Assembly: GCF_017939705.1 (NCBI RefSeq)
Contig: NZ_JAGKSQ010000004.1
Location: 361,213 to 425,212 of the forward strand
DNA from: Halalkalibacter suaedae
GTDB taxonomy: Bacteria; Bacillota; Bacilli; Bacillales; Bacillaceae_D
DNA length: 64,000 nucleotides
Reading direction: 5' to 3'
Shown here: piece after piece, positions 25,452-32,891 of the stretch
Numbering within the stretch: position 1 is the stretch's first letter
Layout of the letters: each line of letters starts with the position of its first letter
Made by a program: the position numbers and the translations under genes
The notes under the pieces: generated by a model
Told to the model about the DNA's origin: nothing
Database searches by the model: none
What the model saw: the letters and a program-made list of their open reading frames with translations, nothing else

Positions 25452-27749
25452 ATGTCAAAATTATTTTATAAAATAGGCCAAACAGCTTATAACAAGCCAT
25501 GGGCATTTATTGGCAGCTGGTTGTTAATTCTAGCTGTGATCGTCGCTTTGATCGTAACGAACGGTGTTAACACGACGAGTGAGACAAGAATTGACGGTAC
25601 TGAGTCTCAAGAAATCCTTGATCAGCTATCAGAAGAGTTCCCAATGGCTTCAGGTGGACAGGGAAGTTTTATTTTTGAGGTTCCTGAAGGAGAGCAGGTT
25701 GATTCTGCTGAAAATATCGCCTCGCTTGCTACGGCAATTAACGATATTTATGAGCTGGATTATGTTGTAAATCCACTTGATATGCTAGAGGAAAGTGGCG
25801 GTATGGCTCAGCTACAAGAAATGCAAAGCCAGCTCGGGCAGGTACTCGAACCAAAAACAACGTATAGACCTTTAGTTGTTAATGAATTTCCAGTTCTAGG
25901 TGTTAAGATTTCAGAGGAAGGGAACATTGCTCTCTTTTCATTTCAATTGACGGAACAAGTCGAGAACCTATCTGCTGATGAAGTTGATCAATTAATTGAC
26001 TTAGCTAGTAACGTAGAAGACGACTCAGCGATTAGCGTACTTCAAACAGGTGCACTTAAAGGTAGTGCTGATCTTCCTATAGGGGGAACGCATGAGATTA
26101 TTGGTCTAGCTATAGCAGGTGTGATCCTTGTTATTACGTTAGGATCGTTAATTGCAGCTGGCCTACCGTTAATGGTTGCCCTTATTGGTGTCGGTGTTGG
26201 TGTTGGCGGAACATTTGCCTTTTCAGGTTTGTTCGAAATTAACAGCCTTACTCCAGTCCTCGCGTTAATGATTGGTTTAGCGGTTGGGATTGATTATGCA
26301 TTATTCATTGTAAACAGACAAAGAAAGCTAATCCTTGAAGAAAAGCTGTCAGCAAAAGAAGCGGCAGCACGAGCAGTAGGTACAGCAGGGAGTGCAGTGT
26401 TCTTCGCTGGATTAACGGTCATAATCGCCCTTTGTGGATTATTAGTCGTACAAATTTCCTTCTTGAGCGGTATGGCTCTTGTTGCTTCAATGACAGTATT
26501 CATAGATGTACTTGTTGCACTTACGTTATTACCTGCCCTGCTAGGGTTAATAGGAGAAAGAATTGTATCAACGAAAACTAGAAATAAAAATAACACAAAA
26601 GAAAGCAGACCTACTTTTGCCACTCATTGGATTAATGGAGTCATTAAGTTCAAATGGCTTGTAGTTGCTCTTGTCATTGTCGTTTTAGGAACGATGGCGA
26701 TTCCAGTTACTGAGATGAATCTAGGAATGCCTTCAGGAGCAAGTGCGAATAAGGACGCTCCCGAAAGACAAAGTTATGATGTCATCTCTGAAAGTTTCGG
26801 AGAAGGCTATAATGGAACATTGTTACTTGTAGCTGAAGAAAAGGATGCTAACCCAATTGATCCACAGGAATACATTCAATTAATTGCAAACATCGGTCAG
26901 CTTGATAGTATTTTAGAGGTTCAACCAGGTGGGTTTAATGAGGATGGCACGATAGGGATAGTGAGTATTACCCCAACAGGTGGTCCATCAGACGAAGCAA
27001 CGCGGGATTTAGTTGAGTTTTTAAGAATGAATGATTCAGTTATTGAAAACACAAATCTTGACGTAGGAGTAACGGGGTTAACTGCTGTTAATATCGATAT
27101 CTCAGAGAATTTATCTGAAGTTTTCCCAATCTATATCGGGGTTATTGTTGTCTTATCACTGGTGATCCTACTGATTGTATTTAGATCAGTGATTGTCCCA
27201 ATAAAAGCTACACTTGGTTTCCTATTAAGTATTATGGCTACATTTGGTGCGACGACAGCTGTATTCCAATGGGGCTGGTTCGGTTCACTATTTGGGATCG
27301 ATACGGGTGGACCGTTGCTAAGCTTCATTCCGGTTATGGTTACAGGTATTTTGTATGGTTTGGCGATGGATTATCAAGTATTCCTAGTATCCTCAATGCG
27401 TGAATCATACATCCATGGCCATAAAGGTGATAAGGCTGTTGTGAGCGGATATACGATTGCGAGTAAAGTTGTCGTTGCGGCAGCATTAATCATGGTCTCA
27501 GTATTCTCAGGCTTCATTTTCACACATGACATCATGATCAAGCAAATCGGATTTGCTCTTGCCTTTGGTATCTTAATTGATGCATTCTTAATTAGAATGA
27601 TCTTCGTACCAGCAGTTATGTCGATGTTTGGTGACAAGGTTTGGTGGCTACCAAAATGGTTAGATAAACTCTTACCTGACCTAGACATTGAAGGGGAAAA
27701 GTTAATTCAAGAGCTGAATAAGGAAAGTGAATTGAAGAAGAATAATTGA
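25452..27749 (+). CDS. MMPL/RND-family exporter
   Basis: Integral membrane transporter of 765 residues with the two-half RND layout: one N-terminal helix, a large extracellular loop, five or six helices (GGTHEIIGLAIAGVILVITLGSL, LALMIGLAVGIDYALFIVNR), then a repeat of the same pattern (IYIGVIVVLSLVILLIVFRS, GILYGLAMDYQVFLVSSMRE). The paired GxxxDYxxF motifs in each half are characteristic of MMPL proteins (YdfJ type), which move lipids, surfactants or drugs using the proton gradient. The frame starts at GTG 25443 but ATG 25452 fits the GGGTAGGGG ribosome binding site better. Confidence 0.93.
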   Translation: MSKLFYKIGQTAYNKPWAFIGSWLLILAVIVALIVTNGVNTTSETRIDGTESQEILDQLSEEFPMASGGQGSFIFEVPEGEQVDSAENIASLATAINDIYELDYVVNPLDMLEESGGMAQLQEMQSQLGQVLEPKTTYRPLVVNEFPVLGVKISEEGNIALFSFQLTEQVENLSADEVDQLIDLASNVEDDSAISVLQTGALKGSADLPIGGTHEIIGLAIAGVILVITLGSLIAAGLPLMVALIGVGVGVGGTFAFSGLFEINSLTPVLALMIGLAVGIDYALFIVNRQRKLILEEKLSAKEAAARAVGTAGSAVFFAGLTVIIALCGLLVVQISFLSGMALVASMTVFIDVLVALTLLPALLGLIGERIVSTKTRNKNNTKESRPTFATHWINGVIKFKWLVVALVIVVLGTMAIPVTEMNLGMPSGASANKDAPERQSYDVISESFGEGYNGTLLLVAEEKDANPIDPQEYIQLIANIGQLDSILEVQPGGFNEDGTIGIVSITPTGGPSDEATRDLVEFLRMNDSVIENTNLDVGVTGLTAVNIDISENLSEVFPIYIGVIVVLSLVILLIVFRSVIVPIKATLGFLLSIMATFGATTAVFQWGWFGSLFGIDTGGPLLSFIPVMVTGILYGLAMDYQVFLVSSMRESYIHGHKGDKAVVSGYTIASKVVVAAALIMVSVFSGFIFTHDIMIKQIGFALAFGILIDAFLIRMIFVPAVMSMFGDKVWWLPKWLDKLLPDLDIEGEKLIQELNKESELKKNN

Positions 27750-27767
27750 TGAGGGTTTAACAAAGCG

Positions 27768-27975
27768 GGGGAATTTAACTATGAGGAAATTCGGACAGTG
27801 ATCGTTAGCGGAACGTAAACCGCTACTGAAATATACTTCGCTTTCCGCGGGAAGCCGGTGAGCCTCCTCGTCTTCGCCTGTGGGGTCTCACCCTTGGCTT
27901 TTGATCCCGCAGGAGTCTACGCATATTTCATCCGCTACATGATTGCTTTGTTTGGAATTTCATGTCCCAGTCTCT
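27768..27975 (-). repeat. Dispersed repeat, copy 3 (inverted, uninterrupted)
   Basis: Same family as at 4.6 and 16.8-17.3 kb but in the opposite orientation. Blocks GAAATATACTTCGC, GGAAGCCGGTGAGCCTCCTC, GGGGTCTCACCC, GATCCCGCAGGAGTCTACG and CATCCGCTACATGATTGC are read in order. It lacks the 174-bp insert and so shows the empty site. Confidence 0.85.
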
Positions 27976-28018
27976 TAGTTATATTGTTGAACAACTAAGT
28001 TAATCAATTAAAAAAAAA

Positions 28019-28060
28019 AAGAGACCACTGATACAAAAATATCAATGGTCTCTTTTCGCT
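28019..28060. terminator. Bidirectional terminator between exporter and lipoprotein genes
   Basis: Stem AAAGAGACCACTGATA / TATCAATGGTCTCTTT with A and T runs on its two sides, placed between convergent genes. Confidence 0.8.
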
Positions 28061-28079
28061 TTTGCTAAATAAGAGACGG

Positions 28080-28289
28080 TTATTCGTCAATTACTTCTTT
28101 CTCGTCGATGATTTCACCGTCACCAAGCTGATCTTCTTCTTCAATCTCTACTTCTTCAAGTTGTCCATTTTCTTCTTCAACTTCAATTTCTTCAATTGGC
28201 TCAGCTGGAGCAGGTACCTCATCATCTCCACATGCAGCTAGTGTGAAGATGGAACAAGCTACGATTGAAAGAGCAAATAGTTTTTTCAT
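28080..28289 (-). CDS. Small acidic lipoprotein
   Basis: A 69-residue protein with signal peptide and lipobox LAAC (Cys20), followed by a tail made almost only of Glu, Asp, Pro and Ile. ATG 28289 follows AAAGGAGG; the longer frame is not needed. No domain is recognisable. Its very acidic, cell-surface character is common in alkaliphilic Bacillus, which is only suggestive. Monocistronic, convergent with the MMPL gene. Confidence 0.8.
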   Translation of the reverse strand: MKKLFALSIVACSIFTLAACGDDEVPAPAEPIEEIEVEEENGQLEEVEIEEEDQLGDGEIIDEKEVIDE

Positions 28290-28454
28290 GTTTAAAACCT
28301 CCTTTTCTTTTAGTATTTTCAACTTTTTGTTAATTATTAGGTGTTTTTTAAAAAACTAATCGGCATTTGGCAAGGGAGTAAGATCTTTAGATGCTTTGTA
28401 AGGAAATGTTATTAAAAAGTTGAATCATCTACGCCAATCATTTAAAATAAAGAA

Positions 28455-28490
28455 AAGAGACCACTGATGCTATAACATCAGCGGTCAACT
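28455..28490 (-). terminator. Terminator downstream of the holin-like toxin
   Basis: Minus-strand hairpin GACCGCTGATG / CATCAGTGGTC followed by TCTCTTTTC. It probably ends the toxin transcript. Confidence 0.6.
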
Positions 28491-28539
28491 GCAACAGAAC
28501 AGCCCTTCAAGAGGGGCGGCTTTTTCTTTGAATTGAAAT

Positions 28540-28581
28540 AATCCACCTAAGCCTGCACAAGCTCAAGGGTGGATTATTTTC
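28540..28581. terminator. Hairpin overlapping the toxin stop codon
   Basis: AATAATCCACC / GGTGGATTATT arms around a 20-base loop, followed on the plus strand by TTTTCTG. It could end an antisense RNA or stabilise the 3' part of the toxin message. GC-rich hairpin AGCCCTTC...GGGGCGGCTTTTT lies just beyond (28502-28530). Confidence 0.5.
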
Positions 28582-28657
28582 TGTCTATAAATGACAGAAA
28601 AGCAATGAGCAGTGTTGCGAAGAGTAACATAAGTGTTAATGCTTCGAATACTGTCAG
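28574..28657 (-). CDS. Putative holin-like type I toxin
   Basis: The 27-codon minus-strand frame reads (M)TVFEALTLMLLFATLLIAF followed by LSFIDRK, which matches the short single-helix 'putative holin-like toxin' peptides of Firmicutes. The only start at the expected place is CTG, just after a GGGGGTGATG ribosome binding sequence; an in-frame stop lies two codons upstream. The helix would insert in the membrane. In related systems translation is restrained by an antisense RNA and by folding of the message. No other gene overlaps it. Confidence 0.72.
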   Translation of the reverse strand: MTVFEALTLMLLFATLLIAFLSFIDRK

Positions 28658-28659
28658 TT

Positions 28660-28687
28660 GGCATCACCCCCTTTCACTGGGGATGCC
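28660..28687 (-). promoter_or_regulatory. Hairpin sequestering the toxin ribosome binding site
   Basis: On the minus strand GGCATCCCC pairs with the GGGG(T)GATGCC that contains the ribosome binding sequence, with an 8-base loop. In the folded state the toxin start would be hidden. Confidence 0.6.
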
Positions 28688-28928
28688 GCCACCCTTGAGA
28701 AGCCTATTCTATTACGAATAAATTGTATCAAAGATTTTAAATCGAAGGAACATTTGTTCGTATTTTAGGTGTAAAATAGCTGAAATTAAGTTGTTTATAT
28801 TTAGAGTTGGATTAGCGAGTTAATAATACATACGAGAAATCACAATCGACTTTGGTCGTCTTGTATTGTAATAATTTCTATTCTCCTCTAAGGAAAATAA
28901 TGTTAATATAAATAAAGGAAAGAGGAGG

Positions 28929-29480
28929 ATGATGACGATTTTTAAGTTTATTTTTTACGCTGTTTTGTTTTACTTTTTTGGATTCTATTATGCGAATTTT
29001 ACAAAAGACACGGTGTTTGATAACTTCTTTGTCATGCTAGTTAGTATTTTTATCATTATTTTCTTATTTGAGTATTTAATGAATTTTGTGGAGAAGAAAA
29101 AAGCGACGGAGCCAGAGGGTGAGCACAGGAACGAAACATTTGATGAGCTAATGGCTGAATTAAAAAACGAATTTGAGAAAACATGGACTGTAGGATTTAA
29201 AGACCATCAGATTAAAATTGTGAATGCCTATAACCAAGAGGAATTATATATAAATGAAAAGCTTGTCGCCAAAAAAACGAGAAAACACTGGTATTCTTGG
29301 ATCCGGCCGTACCAAACGTTATCAGCTGTTATCGAAGAGGATAATCAACGTTTCCAAGTGAAGGTGAAAATGGGTGGACTAATCAGCTTATATTGCAAAG
29401 TTTACGTAGATAAGCAAGTGATTTTAAATGAGAAGGTGAAATATTCATTTTCATCAAACGGGTTAAAGGAAAAGGACTAA
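28929..29480 (+). CDS. Membrane-anchored protein, unknown
   Basis: This 183-residue protein has two N-terminal hydrophobic helices (residues 4-24 and 32-52), a short charged linker, and a cytoplasmic-looking domain rich in beta segments (WTVGFKDHQIKIVNAYNQEELYINEKLVAKK, VKVKMGGLISLYCKVYVDKQVIL). I do not recognise the family. AAAGAGGAGG directly precedes two adjacent ATG codons; the second (28932) is equally possible. A clear terminator follows. Confidence 0.75.
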   Translation: MMTIFKFIFYAVLFYFFGFYYANFTKDTVFDNFFVMLVSIFIIIFLFEYLMNFVEKKKATEPEGEHRNETFDELMAELKNEFEKTWTVGFKDHQIKIVNAYNQEELYINEKLVAKKTRKHWYSWIRPYQTLSAVIEEDNQRFQVKVKMGGLISLYCKVYVDKQVILNEKVKYSFSSNGLKEKD

Positions 29481-29483
29481 ACG

Positions 29484-29520
29484 AAAAGGGTAAATAGCTA
29501 AATGCTATTTGCCCTTTTTG
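29484..29520 (+). terminator. Terminator after the 28.9-kb gene
   Basis: AAAAGGGTAAATAGC / GCTATTTGCCCTTTT stem with a 5-base loop and a T run. Confidence 0.85.
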
Positions 29521-29608
29521 TTTATCTCAGAGAGAGCCAGAACATCAGCGAAATCTCTCTTAACAATTCTAAAAAAACCTCATATTATTTTCTTACTTCT
29601 ATGTTCAA

Positions 29609-29977
29609 TTATCTTTCTACCAACTCTAGCTTCTCGCCATTTGGACCTTCGAAAAAAGCGATTTTAGTTGTGCCATTTAGAATGAGTAGAGGTTTTTCAT
29701 CTATTAATTTAACACCTGCTTCTTTTAATCGCATGAGTTCAGTTTCGATGTTTTTTACAGTGAAGGCTAAGTGGTTTACGATTCCTTCGTTTTCAACTGG
29801 GACACCGGAAACAAGTTCAATCTCTACACTCGGCTGTTCTGGGAAAAATAAAAAAGCCAGTTCAATCGTTTCATTTAACCATTCTCTATTCCTTAATTCT
29901 AAGCCGAGTATATCCCGATAGAATGATAAAGACTCTTCCATGTCATTAACCATGATCCCTACATGTTCCATTTTCAC
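29609..29977 (-). CDS. VOC-family (glyoxalase-like) protein
   Basis: This 122-residue single VOC domain has two beta-alpha-beta-beta-beta units: KMEHVGIMVNDMEESLSFYRDILGL and VNHLAFTVKNIETELMRLKEAGV, ending FFEGPNGEKLELVER. Metal-ligand-like residues are His5, Glu54, His69 and the Glu of KLELVE, which resembles methylmalonyl-CoA epimerase and related lyases. The reaction is not clear from sequence. The start is GTG 29977, eight bases after a strong AGGAGG. Monocistronic. Confidence 0.88.
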   Translation of the reverse strand: MKMEHVGIMVNDMEESLSFYRDILGLELRNREWLNETIELAFLFFPEQPSVEIELVSGVPVENEGIVNHLAFTVKNIETELMRLKEAGVKLIDEKPLLILNGTTKIAFFEGPNGEKLELVER

Positions 29978-30085
29978 AATGTATTCCTCCTACTATTCAC
30001 CTGATTAGTCACTGAGTAAATTATACCCTTCTTGTGCTTGATCTTCAATTTTGCAGTACAAATGTTGAAAACGCTGTTGACTATT

Positions 30086-30134
30086 CAGTTGAACTGTATT
30101 AAATTATTATTAAGTTGAAATGTATAGTTGAACT
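30086..30134 (+). promoter_or_regulatory. Candidate PadR operator/promoter region
   Basis: Three copies of a GTTGAA(C/A)TG motif lie just upstream of the PadR gene: CAGTTGAACTG at 30086-30096, AAGTTGAAATG at 30112-30122 and AGTTGAACTG at 30126-30135. The outer two are small palindromes (AGTT-G-AACT). This fits an autoregulated PadR promoter. Confidence 0.5.
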
Positions 30135-30151
30135 GAATAGAGGGTGAGAAG

Positions 30152-30469
30152 ATGAAACATAAATTATTGCCGCTGTCCGAAACGATGCATTATATTTTAT
30201 TGGCTCTACGTGAACCACTCCACGGCTATGCTGTAATGCAGAAGATAGAAGAAATAAGTAATGGTACTGTTATTTTAGCTGCTGGGACATTATATGGAGC
30301 AATTGAGAACTTGACTAAGCATGGTTGGATTGAACCTGTTGGAAATGCAGGTCGGAGAAAAATGTATCTAATAACTACAGATGGAAGAGCTGTTTTGAAA
30401 ATGGAACAAGAAAGGCTAGTGCATATTTTATCCTTGTATGAAGGAAGTGAATCAAATGAAGAGGGTTAA
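30152..30469 (+). CDS. PadR-family regulator
   Basis: A 105-residue winged-helix protein with the PadR pattern LSETMHYILLALREPLHGYAVMQKIEE, GTLYGAIENLTKHGWIEP and GRRKMYLITTDGR. It overlaps the following DUF2812 gene by 14 bases, an arrangement typical of PadR/DUF2812 pairs in Bacillus, where PadR probably controls its membrane partner. ATG follows AGAGGGTGAG. Confidence 0.93.
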   Translation: MKHKLLPLSETMHYILLALREPLHGYAVMQKIEEISNGTVILAAGTLYGAIENLTKHGWIEPVGNAGRRKMYLITTDGRAVLKMEQERLVHILSLYEGSESNEEG

Positions 30470-31022
30470 AGTATTTTTTAATATTGAAAAAGAAGAGCAA
30501 TGGTTGAACGAGCAATTACAAAAAGGCTATCGTTGTAGAAATATTAGTAGTTTAGGGATATACACCTTCGAGAAAACTGATAAGAGATATGTGATGCGAC
30601 TTGATTATCAAGACTACCTATCTAAGCAAAAGTTAGCGGAATACAAAGGGATATACGAGGATTTCGGGTGGGACTATTTAAATGGGTCGTGGTTTAGTGG
30701 AATACGCTATTGGCAAAAAGAAGATGATGGTCAAACTGAGATCTTCTCGGATCGCCAGTCAAAGAGTAATTATTATAAAAGATTAATGGATTATTCATTT
30801 TGGTTGGGTACGCTCTGTTTGGCTTATTCATTTATGCTCTACAGCGACTCGGCATTATATCATAAAGGTCTTTGGAGCATGGAAGGTTCATTGTTTTGGA
30901 AAGCATTATTATTTGAAACGCCTTTTGTTGTCTTGAAGTTGTTGCCGGTGATTTTGGTTGTTTTGTTGGCGAGAAGCTTCTATAAATCTTATCGGAAATA
31001 TTCAATGTTAAGAGAGAACTAA
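30456..31022 (+). CDS. DUF2812 membrane protein
   Basis: This 188-residue protein has a soluble DUF2812 domain (VKVFFNIEKEEQWLNEQLQKGYRCRNI, YTFEKTDKRYVMRLDY, FGWDYLNGSWFSGIRYW) followed by two transmembrane helices. Function unknown; the family always sits next to PadR regulators and may be a membrane sensor or effector. ATG 30456 follows AGGAAGTGA and is chosen over the upstream start inside padR. Confidence 0.9.
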   Translation: MKRVKVFFNIEKEEQWLNEQLQKGYRCRNISSLGIYTFEKTDKRYVMRLDYQDYLSKQKLAEYKGIYEDFGWDYLNGSWFSGIRYWQKEDDGQTEIFSDRQSKSNYYKRLMDYSFWLGTLCLAYSFMLYSDSALYHKGLWSMEGSLFWKALLFETPFVVLKLLPVILVVLLARSFYKSYRKYSMLREN

Positions 31023-31148
31023 TGAGGGAAGGTTGAGTGTGGGTTTCCTAGAAGTAGTTGAGGATCATGTAGCTATCAAAATTAGGTCTTATATTTAACT
31101 GATAGTTAGCCATACCTAACGTAGTATGTTAGTGTGATAGAGTTTTTA

Positions 31149-31192
31149 AAAACAAGCCGTAACTTCCTCTGGGGTTGTTACGGCTTGTTTAG
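31149..31192 (+). terminator. Terminator after the PadR/DUF2812 pair
   Basis: Perfect 13-bp arms AACAAGCCGTAAC / GTTACGGCTTGTT with a 13-base loop. The rest of the 330-base gap holds only the REP copy at 31229. Confidence 0.8.
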
Positions 31193-31228
31193 GTTTAGAT
31201 GAAACCTTGATTCGAAACTGTTATTTTT

Positions 31229-31248
31229 GGAAACGCGAGAACCGTCCC
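31229..31248 (-). repeat. REP-like repeat copy 1
   Basis: GGAAACGCGAGAACCGTCCC, the core shared by about 15 sites between 31.2 and 60.1 kb; a TTCGTTTCC tail follows. Confidence 0.8.
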
Positions 31249-31352
31249 TTCGTTTCCTAGATTTATTTGATTATGAATGTTCGTTCTAGTAAACTTACTG
31301 TGAGTTTACCATACTATTTCCAATTGTGAATTCGCAAAAAAGGAGGGGTTAC

Positions 31353-32654
31353 ATGCGTAACAAGCAGAGACTTCTATCTGTTTGTGGTATTGTTTTCGTG
31401 ATATTGGTTGTGTCTATCCTGTATGAATTAATGAGTGATCCAGATTCCTATCGCTTTTATACAGGTATTGGAAGTGGGATTGATGTATCTGAAGATGGAA
31501 CTGAGCTATTATTTTCATATTATCAAGAGGGTAGTGAGTCGATTTACTTGTCTGATCTTGATGGAGCGAACGTACAACAATTGACGAACGCAGACGGAGA
31601 AAGACATCGACAACCAAAGTATTCAGGTGACGGGGAATCCATTCTTTATCTAAATGAAAATGAAGATGGTATTCAATCTATTGTTGTTGCGAACAAAGAT
31701 GGAAGTGAACCAAGACAGGTAACGGAGCGTGATCAACAAGTTACCGAAGCGATTTTCTCTCCAGATGGGAATCATATTTATTATAGTGCCATACCTAGTA
31801 AAGATTTTGGTGTTTTAGAGGGGACGGCGGATAACGGTTATGATTTGTACTCAGTTGATCTGACTAGTAATGAAGTCACGAATCTGACAAGCCAAGACTA
31901 CTTTACACTAAGTGCATTATCCGTTTCATCAGATGGAAAGACGATTTATTTCAGTCTGTTTGAAGGAGAAAAACAAGAACTGTTTGCTTATAATCTTGGG
32001 GATGGCACGGTCAGGCAGCCCCTCCCGCAATTACCTGAGTTGTATTCACCTATGATGGCAAAGGATCAGCAAACACTTGCCTATACGGCAGTCGCTGGGC
32101 AATCAGAGGATAGCTTATTTGAATATGAATTGTTTTTGTATGATGTTGAGTCCGATAAAACAAAGCAAGTGACACAGTTTGGGACCCAGGTCTCGTCTCC
32201 AGTCTTTTTCAAAGGAACAACTGAACTTGCTTTTCTTGAACAGACGAATTGGCCTGACGATCCTAGTGAGTTTCAACCGTGGGTGATGGATCTAGAAACG
32301 GAAACCTTAAACAAAATAAACTTGCAACTTCCAGAAGAGCAAAAGGAACTGAGTGTAATTCAAATCGTTGACGGAATGATTAACGGAGTAATGATTGCGA
32401 GTTTGTACGTTTTGTTGTTTAGTCTATTGACTGTTTATAGCCACTTTCACCTTGGGAAGGCGTTTTTGCCAACTATTATAAGTGGTAGTCTGACGGTCCT
32501 GCTTCTAGGTAGCAGCTTTGTGATTGCAGCAATGATAGATCCTTGGTTAGCACTAGCGATAGGAGTACTGGCGGGTGCATTGTTTGTTTGTACAGTCTTA
32601 ATTTTAATCTTTACGGTCGTGTTTAGATTTCTCATGAAAAGACGTTTGGCGTAG
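31353..32654 (+). CDS. TolB-like beta-propeller membrane protein
   Basis: This 433-residue protein has an N-terminal membrane anchor (residues 8-25), then a series of PD40/TolB-type repeats with the pattern SxDGxxxxF/Y (DVSEDGTELLFSY, SGDGESILYL, SPDGNHIYYS, SSDGKTIYFS), and three C-terminal transmembrane helices. The propeller would face outside and probably binds protein or ligand. No partner is evident nearby. ATG 31353 follows AAGGAGGGG; an earlier frame start is ignored. Confidence 0.85.
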   Translation: MRNKQRLLSVCGIVFVILVVSILYELMSDPDSYRFYTGIGSGIDVSEDGTELLFSYYQEGSESIYLSDLDGANVQQLTNADGERHRQPKYSGDGESILYLNENEDGIQSIVVANKDGSEPRQVTERDQQVTEAIFSPDGNHIYYSAIPSKDFGVLEGTADNGYDLYSVDLTSNEVTNLTSQDYFTLSALSVSSDGKTIYFSLFEGEKQELFAYNLGDGTVRQPLPQLPELYSPMMAKDQQTLAYTAVAGQSEDSLFEYELFLYDVESDKTKQVTQFGTQVSSPVFFKGTTELAFLEQTNWPDDPSEFQPWVMDLETETLNKINLQLPEEQKELSVIQIVDGMINGVMIASLYVLLFSLLTVYSHFHLGKAFLPTIISGSLTVLLLGSSFVIAAMIDPWLALAIGVLAGALFVCTVLILIFTVVFRFLMKRRLA

Positions 32655-32667
32655 TAGTAAGTTTAAA

Positions 32668-32714
32668 GTTCCTGCCTCCTTTTGATTGATAGCATCGGGA
32701 GTGGGAACTTTTTA
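32668..32714 (+). terminator. Terminator after the propeller gene
   Basis: AAAGTTCC...GGGAACTTT stem with a large, partly paired loop, followed by TTTTAC. Confidence 0.65.
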
Positions 32715-32755
32715 CTTGAAGTGTAGATTGAATCTATTGCTTGTGGCTTTGAATT

Positions 32756-32775
32756 GGAAACGCGAGAACCGTCCC
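32756..32775 (-). repeat. REP-like repeat copy 2
   Basis: GGAAACGCGAGAACCGTCCC, identical over 20 bases to copy 1. Confidence 0.8.
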
Positions 32776-32854
32776 TCTGTATCTTCCGTGTTTTTTTATA
32801 GTTTTTTAACATTTAGTATCTATAAACTGTTTCATTTAACCTATATGCTGTAAA

Positions 32855-32868
32855 TGTAAGCACTTACA
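32855..32868 (+). promoter_or_regulatory. LacI-type operator-like palindrome
   Basis: TGTAAG-CA-CTTACA lies 24 bases before the start of the orphan sugar-binding protein gene. Its form suits a LacI-family or cre-like site, though the centre is CA rather than CG. Confidence 0.4.
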
Positions 32869-32891
32869 ATTACATTTATGGGGGTTGGAAG

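Noticed and set aside
29502..29921. 139-residue plus-strand frame
   Set aside because: It is the reverse side of the VOC gene, which has family motifs and a strong ribosome binding site.
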